Assembly: GCA_963845735.1 (NCBI GenBank)
Contig: CAWJTR010000002.1
Location: 111,383-175,382 of the forward strand
DNA length: 64,000 nt
Direction: 5' to 3'
From: AP-15 sp963845735
GTDB taxonomy: Bacteria > Pseudomonadota > Alphaproteobacteria > ATCC43930 > CGMCC-115725
This document shows positions 36,884 through 47,447 of the stretch, in pieces. Below the pieces are notes generated by a model. The model was not told where the DNA came from and ran no database searches. It worked only from the letters and a program-made list of their open reading frames with translations. Made by a program: the position numbers and the translations under genes. Each line of letters begins with the position of its first letter. Positions within the stretch are counted from its first letter, which is position 1.

Positions 36884-37264
36884 ATGTTAACAGCCGGCAA
36901 TTTTAGCTTTGGTAACTTTCTGCTCGATGTCTTGGCGATCTTTGTATTTGTGCTGTGGTTCTGGTTGTTGATTACAGTGATCGGCGATCTGTTCCGCCGT
37001 CATGACATTTCTGGCTGGGGCAAAGCGATCTGGGTGATCGTGCTGATTGTGTTCCCCTATCTGGGGGTGTTCATCTACCTGATCTCACAAAGTCGTGGGA
37101 TGGCCGAGCGGAACAGTCAGCGCGCGCAGCAAGCCCGCGACGAGCTTCGCCAAGTCGTCGGCTTCAGCGCCGCCGACGAGATCGAGAAGCTCGAACGGCT
37201 GAAGAATGCCGGCACCATTTCCAATGAGGAATATACCCGGCTGCGCGCCCGGGTGATGCAGTAG
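36884..37264 (+). CDS. PLDc_N / SHOCT domain membrane protein
   Basis: A 126-residue protein. Two helices with the PLDc_N pattern (VLWFWLLITVIGDLFRRHDISGWGKAIWV and YLGVFIYLISQSRGM) are followed by a short C-terminal SHOCT motif (IEKLERLKNAGTISNEEYTRLRARV). Function unknown. AAGGGAGGA precedes the ATG. Confidence 0.85.
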   Translation: MLTAGNFSFGNFLLDVLAIFVFVLWFWLLITVIGDLFRRHDISGWGKAIWVIVLIVFPYLGVFIYLISQSRGMAERNSQRAQQARDELRQVVGFSAADEIEKLERLKNAGTISNEEYTRLRARVMQ

Positions 37265-37299
37265 TCGCGGACCCCCATCCCCATCGGCGCGGGGTTCGG

Positions 37300-37566
37300 T
37301 CAGCTCCGTCGCCGGCCCGCCGCGTATCCCTGTTGGAAGGCTCTGTCCTGAGAGCGCCGGGATTGGTCGACAAGCAGGCCGCCGGCCAGGCCGGCTCCCG
37401 CACCGATTCCGGCGCCGAGCCCGGCGTTCCCGCCAATGGCGCCGATAATCGCACCCACTCCGGCCCCAGCCGCAGTGCCGGTGAGCGCGCGTTGCTGGGT
37501 CGGGGTCATGTCGGCGCAGGCGATGACCGGCAAAGCGAGAGCAGCGACTACCAGAAGCTTTTTCAT
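37300..37566 (-). CDS. Glycine-zipper lipoprotein
   Basis: An 88-residue envelope protein. The signal peptide ends in a lipobox (VIAC). The body is a glycine zipper (GAGVGAIIGAIGGNAGLGAGIGAG) typical of outer-membrane-associated small lipoproteins, with a basic end. I chose the Met at 37566 because the longer frame has no signal-like start. Confidence 0.78.
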   Translation of the reverse strand: MKKLLVVAALALPVIACADMTPTQQRALTGTAAGAGVGAIIGAIGGNAGLGAGIGAGAGLAGGLLVDQSRRSQDRAFQQGYAAGRRRS

Positions 37567-37589
37567 GAAATCCCCCGGGATGAGTGCGA

Positions 37590-37979
37590 TCAGTGCGATG
37601 CCGGGCACGGATAGCGTTCTCTCAGAAAGCCGAACAACCCGTCGGTGGCGGTTTGCGCCATGCGATCCGGCGCGGCCCTCGCCCAATTGACGAATTCACC
37701 CATCGCCTGCGTTCGCGTCGGCGGTGGATTTGGCAGGCAGAACAGCTTTGGTCCGCGAAAAGCGGCCATGTTCAGCATCTCTACCGTGACCGCAGCCTCA
37801 ATGTAGCCTTCGCAGAAGTTGAGAGCCGCCGTTCCAATCCCGTTATCGGGCGCAGCGGTGCAGAGCTCGACCAGATCGCTCGTCGATTTGGCGTCGAAAT
37901 TTGCTTCCGTGGCGGAGTGAGCGGCGCTTGGTACGAGCAAAGCCAATGCCACCGTCGCGATCCATCCTTTGAACGTCAT
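37590..37979 (-). CDS. Rap1a/Tai-family secreted protein
   Basis: A 129-residue protein with a signal peptide (MTFKGWIATVALALLVPSAAHS) and a Rap1a/Tai-like domain: DLVELCTAAPD, FCEGYIEAAV and a C-terminal helix with Cys. In Serratia such proteins protect against type VI amidases; here no effector or secretion gene is near, so that role is not supported. GAAGGGGGAAAC precedes the ATG. The glycine-zipper gene follows after 23 bp. Confidence 0.75.
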   Translation of the reverse strand: MTFKGWIATVALALLVPSAAHSATEANFDAKSTSDLVELCTAAPDNGIGTAALNFCEGYIEAAVTVEMLNMAAFRGPKLFCLPNPPPTRTQAMGEFVNWARAAPDRMAQTATDGLFGFLRERYPCPASH

Positions 37980-38032
37980 GTTTCCCCCTTCCGTTGGATT
38001 GACCCAGAACGATCGTAACCGTGCGGCGAATC

Positions 38033-39487
38033 TCAAAACGAACCCACCAAAGATCCGAGCGCTATAACCACGACGAGCGCGATGATCGGGCCGACGATCG
38101 CGGCCATTACGATGTCGAAATAGCTCTCACGATGGGTCGACCCGCATACCGCGAGCAAGGTCACGACAGCGCCGTTCTGCGGCAGGCTGTCGAGCGTGCC
38201 GGCGCTCATCACGGCGATGCGATGCAACAGCGCGGGATCGATGCCGTGCTCGGCAGCAAGGCGCAGATAGGTCCCGCCCAGCGCTTCGAGCGCGATCGTC
38301 AGGCCGCCCGAGGCCGAACCGGTCAAGGCGGCCAGCAAATTGGTCGCGACGGCCAGTGAAACGAGCGGTCCGCCGCCGATCGACAGCACCCATTCGCGCA
38401 CGACGGCGAATGCCGGCACCGCCGCGACCACCGCGCCAAAGCCGACCAGGCTGGCGACGCTCAGCACCGGCAGCACCGATGCGTTGGCGCCGGAATCCAT
38501 GGTCTCGCGCACCGCGGGCAAGCGCCGCCAATTGATAATGACGACGACGGCTATCGCGGTCATCAGGGCGCTCACTACCGACCACACCCCGCCCACGGCG
38601 GCGAGCGAGGTCGCGCCAAACTGCTCCTTGGCCAGAAACGACACGTCGAGGCGCGGGAGAACGACCAACGTCATCAGAACATTGACGCTCACCACGACCA
38701 GGAGCGGAAGCGCCGCCAAGCCGATCGGCGGCAATTCCCGGGCCGGGCGGCCACGATCGACCTCGGGAGGATCGAACTCGTGCGAAGTGGTGGCGCGTTG
38801 GCGCACCGTCTCGTCTTCGACCGCCCGGTCGATAGGAACCGAGGCGGCCGGGCCAAATCCTTCGCCCTTGCGGCGGGCCGCGGCAGCGGCGCGCCCCAGC
38901 CACCATAAGCCGAATGCGAGCATAATCGCCGAGGCGATGATCCCAAGACCGGGGGCGGCCAACGTGGTCGTGCCGAAAAACGGCATCGGAATGGCGTTCT
39001 GGATGGCCGGCGTTCCCGGCAGCGCCGACATCGTAAAGGTGGACGTGCCCAACGCGACCGTTGCGGGGATCAGCCGGTTGGGGATCGTCGCGGTGCGAAA
39101 GACGGCCTGCGCCATCGGGACGAGTACAAAGAAGGCGACGAACAGGCTGACGCCGCCATAGGTGACCAGCGCGCCGGCCAGCACGACAGTGAGGATCGCG
39201 CGCTGCGGCCCCAGCTTTTCGGACATGAAATTGGCGATCGCGGCGACCGAACCGCTGTCCTCCATCAGCTTGCCGAACAGAGCGCCAAGCAGGAAAATCG
39301 GGAAAAACTGCGCGATAAAGCGCGACGCATTGTCCATGAAGGTCTGCGTCCAGTAAGGGAGCGTCGGTCCTCCCGCGAAAGCGGCGGCGATCAGGGCCGC
39401 CCCGGGCGCCAGCAACAAAATGCTCCAGCCCCGATACGCCAGCCAAACCAGGAGGGCGAGCCCGAGGAGGATGCCGAAAAGCCCCAT
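38033..39487 (-). CDS. GntP-family gluconate/organic acid:H+ symporter
   Basis: A 484-residue permease of the GntP family with about 12 helices. Characteristic phrases are FFPIFLLGALFGKLMEDSG, TFTMSALPGTPAIQNAIPM, LTGSASGGLTIALEALGG and TLDSLPQNGAVVTLL. A polar loop around residues 200-250 is longer than usual. The substrate may be gluconate, another sugar acid or a short organic acid; no catabolic gene flanks it. Confidence 0.85.
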   Translation of the reverse strand: MGLFGILLGLALLVWLAYRGWSILLLAPGAALIAAAFAGGPTLPYWTQTFMDNASRFIAQFFPIFLLGALFGKLMEDSGSVAAIANFMSEKLGPQRAILTVVLAGALVTYGGVSLFVAFFVLVPMAQAVFRTATIPNRLIPATVALGTSTFTMSALPGTPAIQNAIPMPFFGTTTLAAPGLGIIASAIMLAFGLWWLGRAAAAARRKGEGFGPAASVPIDRAVEDETVRQRATTSHEFDPPEVDRGRPARELPPIGLAALPLLVVVSVNVLMTLVVLPRLDVSFLAKEQFGATSLAAVGGVWSVVSALMTAIAVVVIINWRRLPAVRETMDSGANASVLPVLSVASLVGFGAVVAAVPAFAVVREWVLSIGGGPLVSLAVATNLLAALTGSASGGLTIALEALGGTYLRLAAEHGIDPALLHRIAVMSAGTLDSLPQNGAVVTLLAVCGSTHRESYFDIVMAAIVGPIIALVVVIALGSLVGSF

Positions 39488-39654
39488 CGCGTCAGACGCT
39501 CTTTTGCGGCCTATCGCCGGCGAGCGAGCAGACCCACCTGCGCTCGATACCGTCTATGCCGGTCGAGGAAGGCGCCCTACGGCGCCCGTTGCCGCAGCAC
39601 ATCAACACGCAAGTCCTGGCAAGGCGAGGGTAACGACGATCGCGGCGAAGCTCG

Positions 39655-40747
39655 TCATCGAGCGGCCGCGCTAATCGCATAATTCCGCTCGGCGCCTTCC
39701 GGCAAATGCGCCGGTTGCACGCTTTCGTCAAAAATCCAGGACAGGTCCAGAGAATTGCGGACGCCGAGATCCGCATAATGCCGCGACAGCCAGTTTTGTG
39801 CGGCTTTCCTGCCCTGGTCTCGAAGATAGGTGAGAAAGGCCCATTCGGCGTTGACCTTGCTGGAGACGCCGAGTGCTAGCATGGTTTCTTCGTCGTAAAT
39901 CGCGTGGACGCGCGCGTCGCGATACGCCTCCCGCTCGAGGTTTTCGTGGTGGATGACCTCCCAAAGGAACGCGAGCGAGCGCAATTCCTTGAGCAGCGCG
40001 GCGTTGAAGGTAATCTCGTTGAGCCGGTTCTGGATATCTCGCGCCGATTGCGGGATATCCGGGCGGTAGAACGGGTTGATCTGGATCAATACCACATCGC
40101 CAGGCTCGCATTCGTCGACCAACGGAAACAGCGCCGGGTTGCCCATATAACCACCGTCCCAATAGGCCTCTCCATCGATTTCGACGGCTTTGAACATAAA
40201 CGGCAGGCAAGCCGAGGCCATGACGCAGTCGAGCCGAATCCCGAGGCTGCCGGAAAATCTTTGGCCGGCCGCTGCGAACATTGGTCGCGGTCAGAAAGAC
40301 TTTGAGGCCGCTCGCGTCATTGACCGCGTCGAAGTCGATCGCCTCCGAGACAACATCGCGAAGCGGATTGAAGTTCATCGGATTGGTATCATAGGGCGAA
40401 AGCACCCGTGAAAGATGGTCCATCAAAATGTATCCGGGCGAGTTGTCCAGGCTCCAATTCCCCATGAACATGTCGACAATGGAGCGTCGGATCGGGCTGT
40501 ATCGCGCCGCGGCGCTGGTAGCGGACCAGAATTTTTCGAGACATTTGCGAGCCTCGGCGGGGCCGCCACGCGCCATCCCGTCGGCAAGCGCCACCGCGTT
40601 CATGGCGCCGGCGCTGGTGCCGCTGACCGCCTCGATGTGAAGCCGATCGTCCTCGAGAAGCTGGTCGAGGACGCCCCAGGTAAAGGCGCCGTGCGAGCCG
40701 CCGCCCTGCAAGGCGAGTTTGATCGTTTTCTTGGTCCGCCTATTCAT
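39655..40747 (-). CDS. Patatin-like phospholipase, frameshifted
   Basis: Lipid acyl hydrolase with a Ser-Asp dyad. The oxyanion loop LQGGGSHGAFTWG and nucleophile elbow GTSAG are in the first part, which ends near 40255. The second part, one frame on, continues CVMASACLPFMFKAVEI and carries the catalytic Asp in YWDGGYMGN. One extra C in a CC pair explains the break. The corrected protein is 363 residues, usual for this DUF3734-containing patatin type. Probably intact in the organism. Confidence 0.83.
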
Positions 40748-41207
40748 CCAATCCTCCGAAACCCGACCTTGCTCGACGACGCATATCTCGGAAGCGACGA
40801 GCTCGGCGCAGGCCGCCCCGCGTACCGGGCACTCGCAGCTTCCTCCGGTTTTCCCGTTTCTGTCGGCGTCCGACGCCGCGCAGGGCAGTGCGACCTGAGG
40901 CGTATCAATCCGCGAATGTGGTCGCTGGGCCGGAACGTCGGCCTATCAGCGCAAACCGTCAGCGCGCCGTCAACCCGAAAGCTGCAGGCCCGGTGGCGAT
41001 TCCGGCGCCCCGATGAACCCTGAACCTAAAGACGCCGACTGCCGCTGTCTTGGGCTTCGACACTCGCCTATTTTCCCGGCGCGGTTCAGGGAGGCTGACG
41101 CTCATGGCTGCCTTGATCGCGTTGCCCATGATGCCGTCCGGTCTCTTCTGGTCGAAGCCCAGCGGCTATCTGGGGATTGTCGGCAAAAGCTTGTTACGAG
41201 GTGAGCC
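40748..41207. other. 460-bp stretch without a recognisable gene
   Basis: This lies between the divergent patatin and amidohydrolase genes. The short open frames here have no ribosome site and no recognisable content. It presumably holds both promoters. Confidence 0.4.
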
Positions 41208-42669
41208 GTGTTCTCCTGCGCACCAGGTGATACAGCAACATCGTCCGGTCATGCCGGCTGCCTCTGCCACAGGCCGGAATTACACTCTCTGACACGGCGG
41301 ATCAGCGCGGATCTTTCCCGACGCGGCTTTGTCGCCGCGATGGCCGCCTCGCTTGCGTTGCTCGGCCTGCCCAAACCCATCGGCGCGCAGCCGCTGCCCG
41401 TGCAACCGGCGCGGCCTATCCTGTTCACGAATTTCCGGCTGTTCGACGGCACATCCGGCACCTTGCGCGACGGGCTCCGTGTGCTCGTCGAGGGCAATCT
41501 GATCAAGGCGCGTGGCGGGGGGCAACCCAGCTGCACCGGACGGCGCGCAAGTGATCGATTGCGGGGGCCGGGTTCTTATGCCGGGCCTGATCGACGCGCA
41601 CTGGCATTCGATATTTGCCGCACTCCCGCTCCCGACTTTGTTGTCCGCGGATGTCGGATACATCTATCTGGCCGCCAGCGCGGAGGCCGAGCGCACCTTG
41701 ATGCGCGGCTTCACCACGGTCCGGGATGTCGGCGGTCCTGCCTTCGCGCTGAAGCAGGCGATCGACGAAGGTCTGGTGCCGGGCCCCCGCATTTATCCGT
41801 CCGGCGCCATGATAACCGCCACCGGCGGCCATGGTGACCTGCGTCCATTGTCCGATCTGCCGAGTGTCGGCGGCACGCTTAGCCGAATGGAGCAGACTGG
41901 CGGCAGCATAATTGCCGATAGTCCGGATCAGGTCCGAAAGCGTGTGCGCGAGCAACTCCTGCAGGGTGCTTCGCAGATCAAGCTCGTGGCAAGCGGTGGC
42001 GTATCGTCGCCGCGCAGCCCGTTGCACGCCGCCACATTCACCGAACCCGAACTGCGCGCGGCGGTAGAAGCCGCCGAAGACTGGGGCACCTACGTCACGG
42101 CGCACGCTTATCCGCCGGCCCCGATCCGGCGGGCGATCGCCGCGGGGGTCACGTGCATCGAACACGGTCATTTAATGGACGAAGCAACCGCCAAGCTGAT
42201 GGCGGAGAAGGGCATATGGTTGAGCATTCAACCATTCGTCGGAGATGACGACTCGATTTGTCTGACCGGCCAGAGTCGGGTTGACCAGCTTCAGGTTCTC
42301 GCCGGCACGGATAAGGCATATACGTTGGCGAAACACTACAAGATCAAAACGGCATTTGGTTCGGATTTACTGTTCTCTGGAACGCTGACAATGCGCCAGG
42401 GCACGATGTTGACCCATCTGACCCGTTGGTACACCGCGTCCGAAACTTTGCAGATGGCAACCGCCATTAATGCCGAGCTGCTTAGCTTATCCGGTCCCCG
42501 CAATCCTTATCCGGGAATGTTGGGGGTCGTCAGAGATGGCGCTCTTGCCGACCTGTTGGTCGTCGACGGCGACCCCATTGAGAACATCAATCTTATAGAG
42601 AACCCCGCGAAGAACTTCGTCATCATCATGAAGGACGGAAAGATCTATAAGGATGCACTCAATCCATGA
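41208..42669 (+). CDS. Exported amidohydrolase (imidazolonepropionase-like), frameshifted
   Basis: Metal-dependent hydrolase of the amidohydrolase superfamily, near the Xaa-Pro dipeptidase/prolidase-like type. The N-terminus has a twin-arginine signal (SRRGFVAAMAASLALLGL). The frame breaks near 41508 by one extra base. The catalytic domain then shows the metal His pair in LIDAHWHS, the bridging Lys in QIKLVASGG, further His in TAHAYPP and EHGHLMD, and the Asp in FGSDLLF. The corrected length is about 486. Start GTG at 41208 has GAGGTGAGCC upstream. It precedes an M20 peptidase, so both may degrade peptide-like substrates. Confidence 0.82.
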
Positions 42670-42797
42670 AGTCCCGGCGAACACCGATCGTGCGCGGTAA
42701 TTGCGATCCTGACCTGACCTGTTTTTTCTACGTCACTGATCGCAGTTGCTGTGCCTGCTCACTCTGCCGCGGCTTAAGTTCATAGGAGTATTGTGAA

Positions 42798-44228
42798 ATG
42801 ATCGATCTCGGTAAGGCCAGAAAACACATCGACCAGTGCTGGGGAGACGAGATCGTCCCGACCCTGGCCGAATACATCAAGATTCCGAACAAATCGCCGG
42901 CCTTCGATCCCGATTGGGCGGCGCACGGCTATATGGAGGAGGCCGTTTCGCATGTTCGAGCGCTGGGCGCGGGCAAAGCTGCCTTCGCTGCCGGGCGCGA
43001 CCCTGGAGGTCGTCAGGCTCCCCGGGCGCACCCCGGTCATCCTCATCGACGTCCCCGGCGAGGGCGAGGACACCGTGCTGCTCTATGGCCATCTCGACAA
43101 GCAGCCGGAAATGAAGGGCTGGACCGAGGGCTTTGGTCCGTGGATTCCGCGGCTTGAGGGCGACAAGCTTTACGGCCGCGGCGGGGCGGATGACGGCTAT
43201 GCGATGTTCGGCGCGCTGAGCGCCTTGTTGGCGCTGCGCGAGCAGGGCGTCCCGCATGCGCGCTGCGTGATCCTGATCGAGGCCTGCGAGGAGTTCAGGC
43301 AGCTACGACCTGCCCTACTATGTCGATCATCTGGCAGGGCGGCTTGGCAACCCGTCGCTGGTGGTTTGCCTCAATTCCGGCTGCGGCAATTACGACCAGC
43401 TGTGGCTGACGACTTCATTGCGCGGCATGACCGCCGGCACGCTCGACGTCCGGGTGCTCGATGAAGGCGTGCATTCGGGCGACGCCTCGGGGGTGGTGCC
43501 ATCGAGTTTCCGCATCGTGCGGCAGCTGTTGTCACGGCTCGAAGACGAGGCGACAGGCGCAGTACGGCCATCCGAGCTCTATGCCCAGATCCCGGCCGAA
43601 CGGGTAGCTCAGGCGCGCGATGCCGCGGCGGCGCTCGGCGACGCCGTCTACACCAAGTTTCCATTTATGCCGGGCATGGCGCCGGCCGCCGATGACCTGA
43701 CCGAGCTGGTCCTGAACCGCACCTGGCGGCCGCAACTGGCGGTCATTGGCATCGATGGCCTGCCAAGCCCGGGCGACGCCGGCAACGTGCTGCTGCCCTT
43801 TACACGGACGCAACTCAGCCTAAGGCTGCCGCCGACTCTGGACGGCGAGGGCGCTGGCGCCAGGCTGCGCGCGCTGCTCGAAAAAGACCCGCCCTATGGC
43901 GCGCATGTCGCATTCGATCTCGGGTCGAGCGCTACCGGCTGGAATGCGCCGCCGCTGGCGCCGTGGCTCGAACAATCCCTGGCGCGCGCGTCGCAGGCCG
44001 CGTTCGGGGCGCCGCCAGCCTATATGGGCGAGGGCGGCACCATCCCGTTCATGGCGATGCTCGGGGCAGAAATTTCCGCAAGCGCAGTTCGTCGTCACCG
44101 GTGTGCTCGGCCCGCACTCAAATGCGCACGGCCCGAACGAATTCCTGCACATCCCGACCGGCCAGCGCGTCACCGCCGTCATCGCCCAGGTCCTCGCCGA
44201 CCATCACGCCCGCCCCGCCGCGGCATAG
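42798..44228 (+). CDS. M20-family metallopeptidase, three frameshifts
   Basis: Zinc carboxypeptidase/dipeptidase of family M20. The pieces are MIDLGKARKHIDQCW to MEEAVS; then MFERWARAKLPSL with LLYGHLDKQPE (metal His-x-Asp), LYGRGGADDGYA and IEACEE (catalytic Glu); then SGSYDLPYYVDHLAG (the frame returns by losing one T) and GCGNYDQLWLT; and finally QKFPQAQFVVTGVLGPHSNAHGPNEFLHI. Breaks lie near 42948, 43297 and 44065, each one surplus base. Correcting all three gives 475 residues, exactly family length. GGAG precedes the ATG. Confidence 0.85.
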
Positions 44229-44338
44229 GTGCTGCGCATAGGCTGGGCGATTTCGATTGCCGAAGCGGGACAAACGCGGTGATCCTGAGTTCACATTCAG
44301 GCCGATGGCGATGTCGGTAACCGATGGGAAATCTGCCA

Positions 44339-44647
44339 ATGAAACGCCTCTTGTTGGCTAGTGCTGTGGCTTGTTTGCTGACCGCTCAAACCGCCAATGC
44401 CAAAGGCTGTCTCGAAGGTGCAGCCTTGGGTGGCGTCGCAGGACATATGGCCCACCACACGTTCCTTGGTATTTTTGGCGGGTGCGCCGGTGGAATGTAT
44501 GTACACCATTTATATTCCAAGTGGAAGAAAGCGCATCCTGACGGTACGATGAATGATTTTGTCTCGGAAAACAAAGACCATCTGCCGGCAGGATGGGCAG
44601 AGCGTTTGAGCACTGTGGGCGACAGTAGTAATCTTCGAGCGCAATAA
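44339..44647 (+). CDS. Small secreted protein, Gly/His-rich
   Basis: A 102-residue protein. A clear signal peptide (MKRLLLASAVACLLTAQTANA) is followed by a Gly/His-rich hydrophobic stretch (GGVAGHMAHHTFLGIFGGCAGG) and a charged tail. Family not recognised. An in-frame ATG 15 bp upstream is an alternative start; GGGAA sits eight bases before the one chosen. Confidence 0.65.
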   Translation: MKRLLLASAVACLLTAQTANAKGCLEGAALGGVAGHMAHHTFLGIFGGCAGGMYVHHLYSKWKKAHPDGTMNDFVSENKDHLPAGWAERLSTVGDSSNLRAQ

Positions 44648-44737
44648 ACGGGGCCATGCTGCCGGATCGGCAGGTTCGCGGCAGCCAGGGTCGATGGCTA
44701 TGCTGACCACTGCACTGGGTCTCCTTGTCCAGGCGAC

Positions 44738-44947
44738 GTGCGCGATGACATTCTCGGCGGCGCGATGCTGACCAAAGACATTCTCTTCGGCATGAACCTC
44801 CTGACCCTGGTGGGCTTGCTGATGACCGGGTTCGGCCTCACCCTGCGCCGATCGGCACGAGCCGGGTTGCCCTTCTGCGTCGGCTTCATGGGGGTCGGAA
44901 CGGTTCTGGTGCTAGTCGGGCTGTACGCGAGCGGCTGGCCGCACTAA
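44738..44947 (+). CDS. Small membrane protein
   Basis: A 69-residue frame with two hydrophobic segments (about 18-35 and 43-64) joined by a basic loop. GTG start at 44738; an ATG at 44765 would trim nine residues. No family recognised and only a weak ribosome site. Confidence 0.45.
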   Translation: MRDDILGGAMLTKDILFGMNLLTLVGLLMTGFGLTLRRSARAGLPFCVGFMGVGTVLVLVGLYASGWPH

Positions 44948-45218
44948 AGCCCCTTCAATGGTCGTAGGATCGACCGACATTTCGCTAATCTCAGGATGAA
45001 GGTCGGCTGATCGTGCGGCGCCTCGATTGCCGGCATCAGGTCGAGCCCGATCCCGCGCAGATGGCCGAGCGCTACGGTACTGAGGCGACTATCTCGGATC
45101 GCATCAGCATGTTGTGCGCTCACAGGCCGGCAGCCGGCAATATATCTGACGTGTGACCAATTTGGGTCTTTGCCGCGCCCTAATGGAACGAACTAAGTCA
45201 TGAGATGTTCGGAGCTCT

Positions 45219-45341
45219 ATGCGATGGACTAAAAGGCAAAAGGAAAAGATACTTACCCGCGTTCTTGGCACCGCGACGCTCGCCATTATTGCCATCGGGG
45301 CCCTCGTGGCTGTGGCCTCGATTATTCATTTCCGAGGGTGA
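45219..45341 (+). CDS. Putative 40-residue single-helix membrane protein
   Basis: Reads MRWTKRQKEKILTRVLG, then a hydrophobic helix (TATLAIIAIGALVAVASII) and HFRG, i.e. a basic cytoplasmic end plus one membrane span. GGAG stands four bases before the ATG. The composition is protein-like, but the frame is short and I know no family. Confidence 0.45.
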   Translation: MRWTKRQKEKILTRVLGTATLAIIAIGALVAVASIIHFRG

Positions 45342-45380
45342 CTGGGACCCGACCGAGATGGCGGAGCGCTACGGCGCCGA

Positions 45381-47354
45381 TCAGGGGGATTTGGACGAAG
45401 CAACCGCCGTCTTCGCCGCTTCTGCGATCGCGGTTTTGTCGGCGTCGGTCAGCGCCGTCGAGACAGGACATTCCGGGCTGGTGATGCGCTTCGCCAGCGC
45501 GGGCATTTCGGCGCCGGTTTCGAGCGAAGCGATTCGGACGCACAGCAGCCCGCGCAGCACGTAAATCCGATCAGGTTCATTGGAGCAGACGAGGCCGCCG
45601 AGGATTGCGGCGAGAGCCTTGGCATAGGCGCCCTGATCGACCTTTGCGGCCTCGATCATTTTCTTCCACTCTTTGACGGTGTCCGGCGGGTCGGCCGCGG
45701 GATCGCAGGAGGCGAGCGCGGTATCCCCGACCTTCTGCCGCGCGCAATCGAGGATCGCCACCCGTTCGAGAGCACGGTCACGGTCCTGACCTTCCGGGAC
45801 CGCCCGCTCGATCGATCGGCGCAGCTCAGCATAGGTCGCATCCGTCCACGCCAGCGTCGCGAACAACGCATCTCGGGCTCCAATCCGGGGATCCCGGTGG
45901 GGCGAAAAGATCTTTCGCTACGGAATTGCTCAGTTGCGCACGCCAGAGACCCGCGCCGTCGAGCGACGCGCCCTGGAGCTGCGCATCGTCGAGCGACGCG
46001 CCCTGGAGCTGCGCCTGATCGAGCGACGCGCCCTGGAGCTGCGCACTCGTCGAGCGACGCGCCCTGAAGCTGCGCGCCGACGAGCGACGCGCCCTGGAGC
46101 TGCGCATCGTACGAGCGACGCGCCCTGGAGCTGCGCATCGTCGAGCGACGCGCCCTGGAGCTGCGCACCGTCGAGCGACGCGCCCTGGAGCTGCGCCTCG
46201 AAGAGCGACGCGCCCTGGAGCTGCGCACCGTCGAGCGACGCGCCCTGGAGCTGCGCCTCGTCGAGCGACGCGCCCTGGAGCTGCGCACTCGTCGAGCGAC
46301 GCGCCCTGGAGCTGCGCACCCGACGAGCGACGCGCCCTGCAAGCTGCGCTCCTGCAAAGTCGGCCTTGTTGAGGATCGCGTCTTCAAACACCGCTCCGTT
46401 CAGATCGCGGCCGCGAAGATCGATCAGGGTCTGCTTCCACTCGACCTTTTTCGGATCGTCGATCTTCAGAGCTTCGTAAATATTGAACGCAGGCAAGACC
46501 AGCGTGTTTGAGAATAGACTTGCCCGACGGCGAGTAATTGGGTTGACGTCGCCGTCGAAGAGTCGTTCGCGGGCCCACGCCAATGCTGATTTGGCGGGAA
46601 GGTGGTCTTCCTGCCATTCGCCGGGTATCGTCGCGACGCCCCAGGCGAACAATACGACCAGCGGGGTCAGCAGGGCGCCGGCGGTCATCTTTGCGACCGT
46701 CTTCCAGGCGCGGGCGCGCCGGCGGCGGGCGCGGCTGGCGAGGATATTGCGCCAGAGCCACCAGAGCAGGCCGAGATCGAGGATCAGCGCGATGCGGATC
46801 GTCCAGGTGATCCACCGGCTGTGGTAAGGCAGGAACTGGATTTCGAGCAGCAGGTAAAGCGCGATCGGCGCGACGACGAGGGTCACCCACAGGATCGCGC
46901 CGAGCAGCAAACCGAAGGGGCCGTAGCGGTCCTCCTCCGGGGCGCCGAGGAATTGCACGAAGATGTTGCTCGGAAGCCGGCGCCGCCAAGCCTCGGAGAG
47001 TCCTTCTATCGCGTTGAACTGCGCGACCCGCCGCGCCAGCAGAACCAGATGCACGAGCGTATAGGCGTGGGTCAACAGCAGCAGCAGCGGCGCCAGAAAG
47101 AAAAAGGCGAGCAATGGCAGCTCGATGTTCAGGAACGGCAGCTTTACCGGGGCTTGCAATAACAGATCGGCATGGGTGACGGCGCCGGCGGCGATGCCGA
47201 GGTAGAACAGTACGAAGAGGTAGGAGAGCCAAAGGCCGCCGCCGATCGCGGCGGTGTCCTCGACGGCTTTGCGCGCGGTTTCGAGATCGTCTGTCGCAGC
47301 CACCTCCGCGGCGGCTGGCGATGCTTGCGCGTCTTTTGCAGCGTCCGTCGGCAT
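45381..47354 (-). CDS. Membrane-anchored pentapeptide-repeat protein, six frameshifts
   Basis: The N-terminus has about four membrane helices (about residues 38-60, 75-100, 150-175, 185-205) with a further helix near 225. A soluble stretch follows, then a pentapeptide-repeat domain built of AQLQGASLD-x units, which would form a right-handed beta-helix. A C-terminal domain begins LFATLAWTDATYAELRRSIE and ends at 45381. The frame slips six times: near 46341, 46318, 46287, 46109, 46045 and 45868, each by one surplus base. After all six the frame is the original one and the protein would be 655 residues. Function unknown. Confidence 0.78.
45961..46355 (-). repeat. Array of 13 coding 30-bp repeats (pentapeptide domain)
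   Basis: Units of GAGCGACGCGCCCTGGAGCT plus ten bases start at 45961, 45991, 46021, 46052, 46082, 46113, 46143, 46173, 46203, 46233, 46263, 46294 and 46325. Twenty-four of thirty bases are almost invariant, even at third codon positions, so the array expanded or was homogenised recently. The 31-bp steps mark the frame slips. Confidence 0.9.
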
Positions 47355-47447
47355 TTCCCCGCCTTTGGTCGTATCGACCCCGACCGAGAAAGTCCAGCGG
47401 TGCGAACCCGAGACCTAGTGGTGCGATCCAGACAGGTGATTCCAGTC

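Noticed and set aside
38127..39446. A 439-residue second minus-strand frame within the GntP gene
   Set aside because: It is an alternative frame of the same strand, Arg/Gly-rich, without membrane segments; the 484-residue GntP frame is clearly the real one.
45961..46355. CRISPR-like array of 30-bp direct repeats
   Set aside because: There are no spacers: units follow each other directly and encode AQLQGASLD pentapeptide repeats within a larger gene. No cas genes are nearby.
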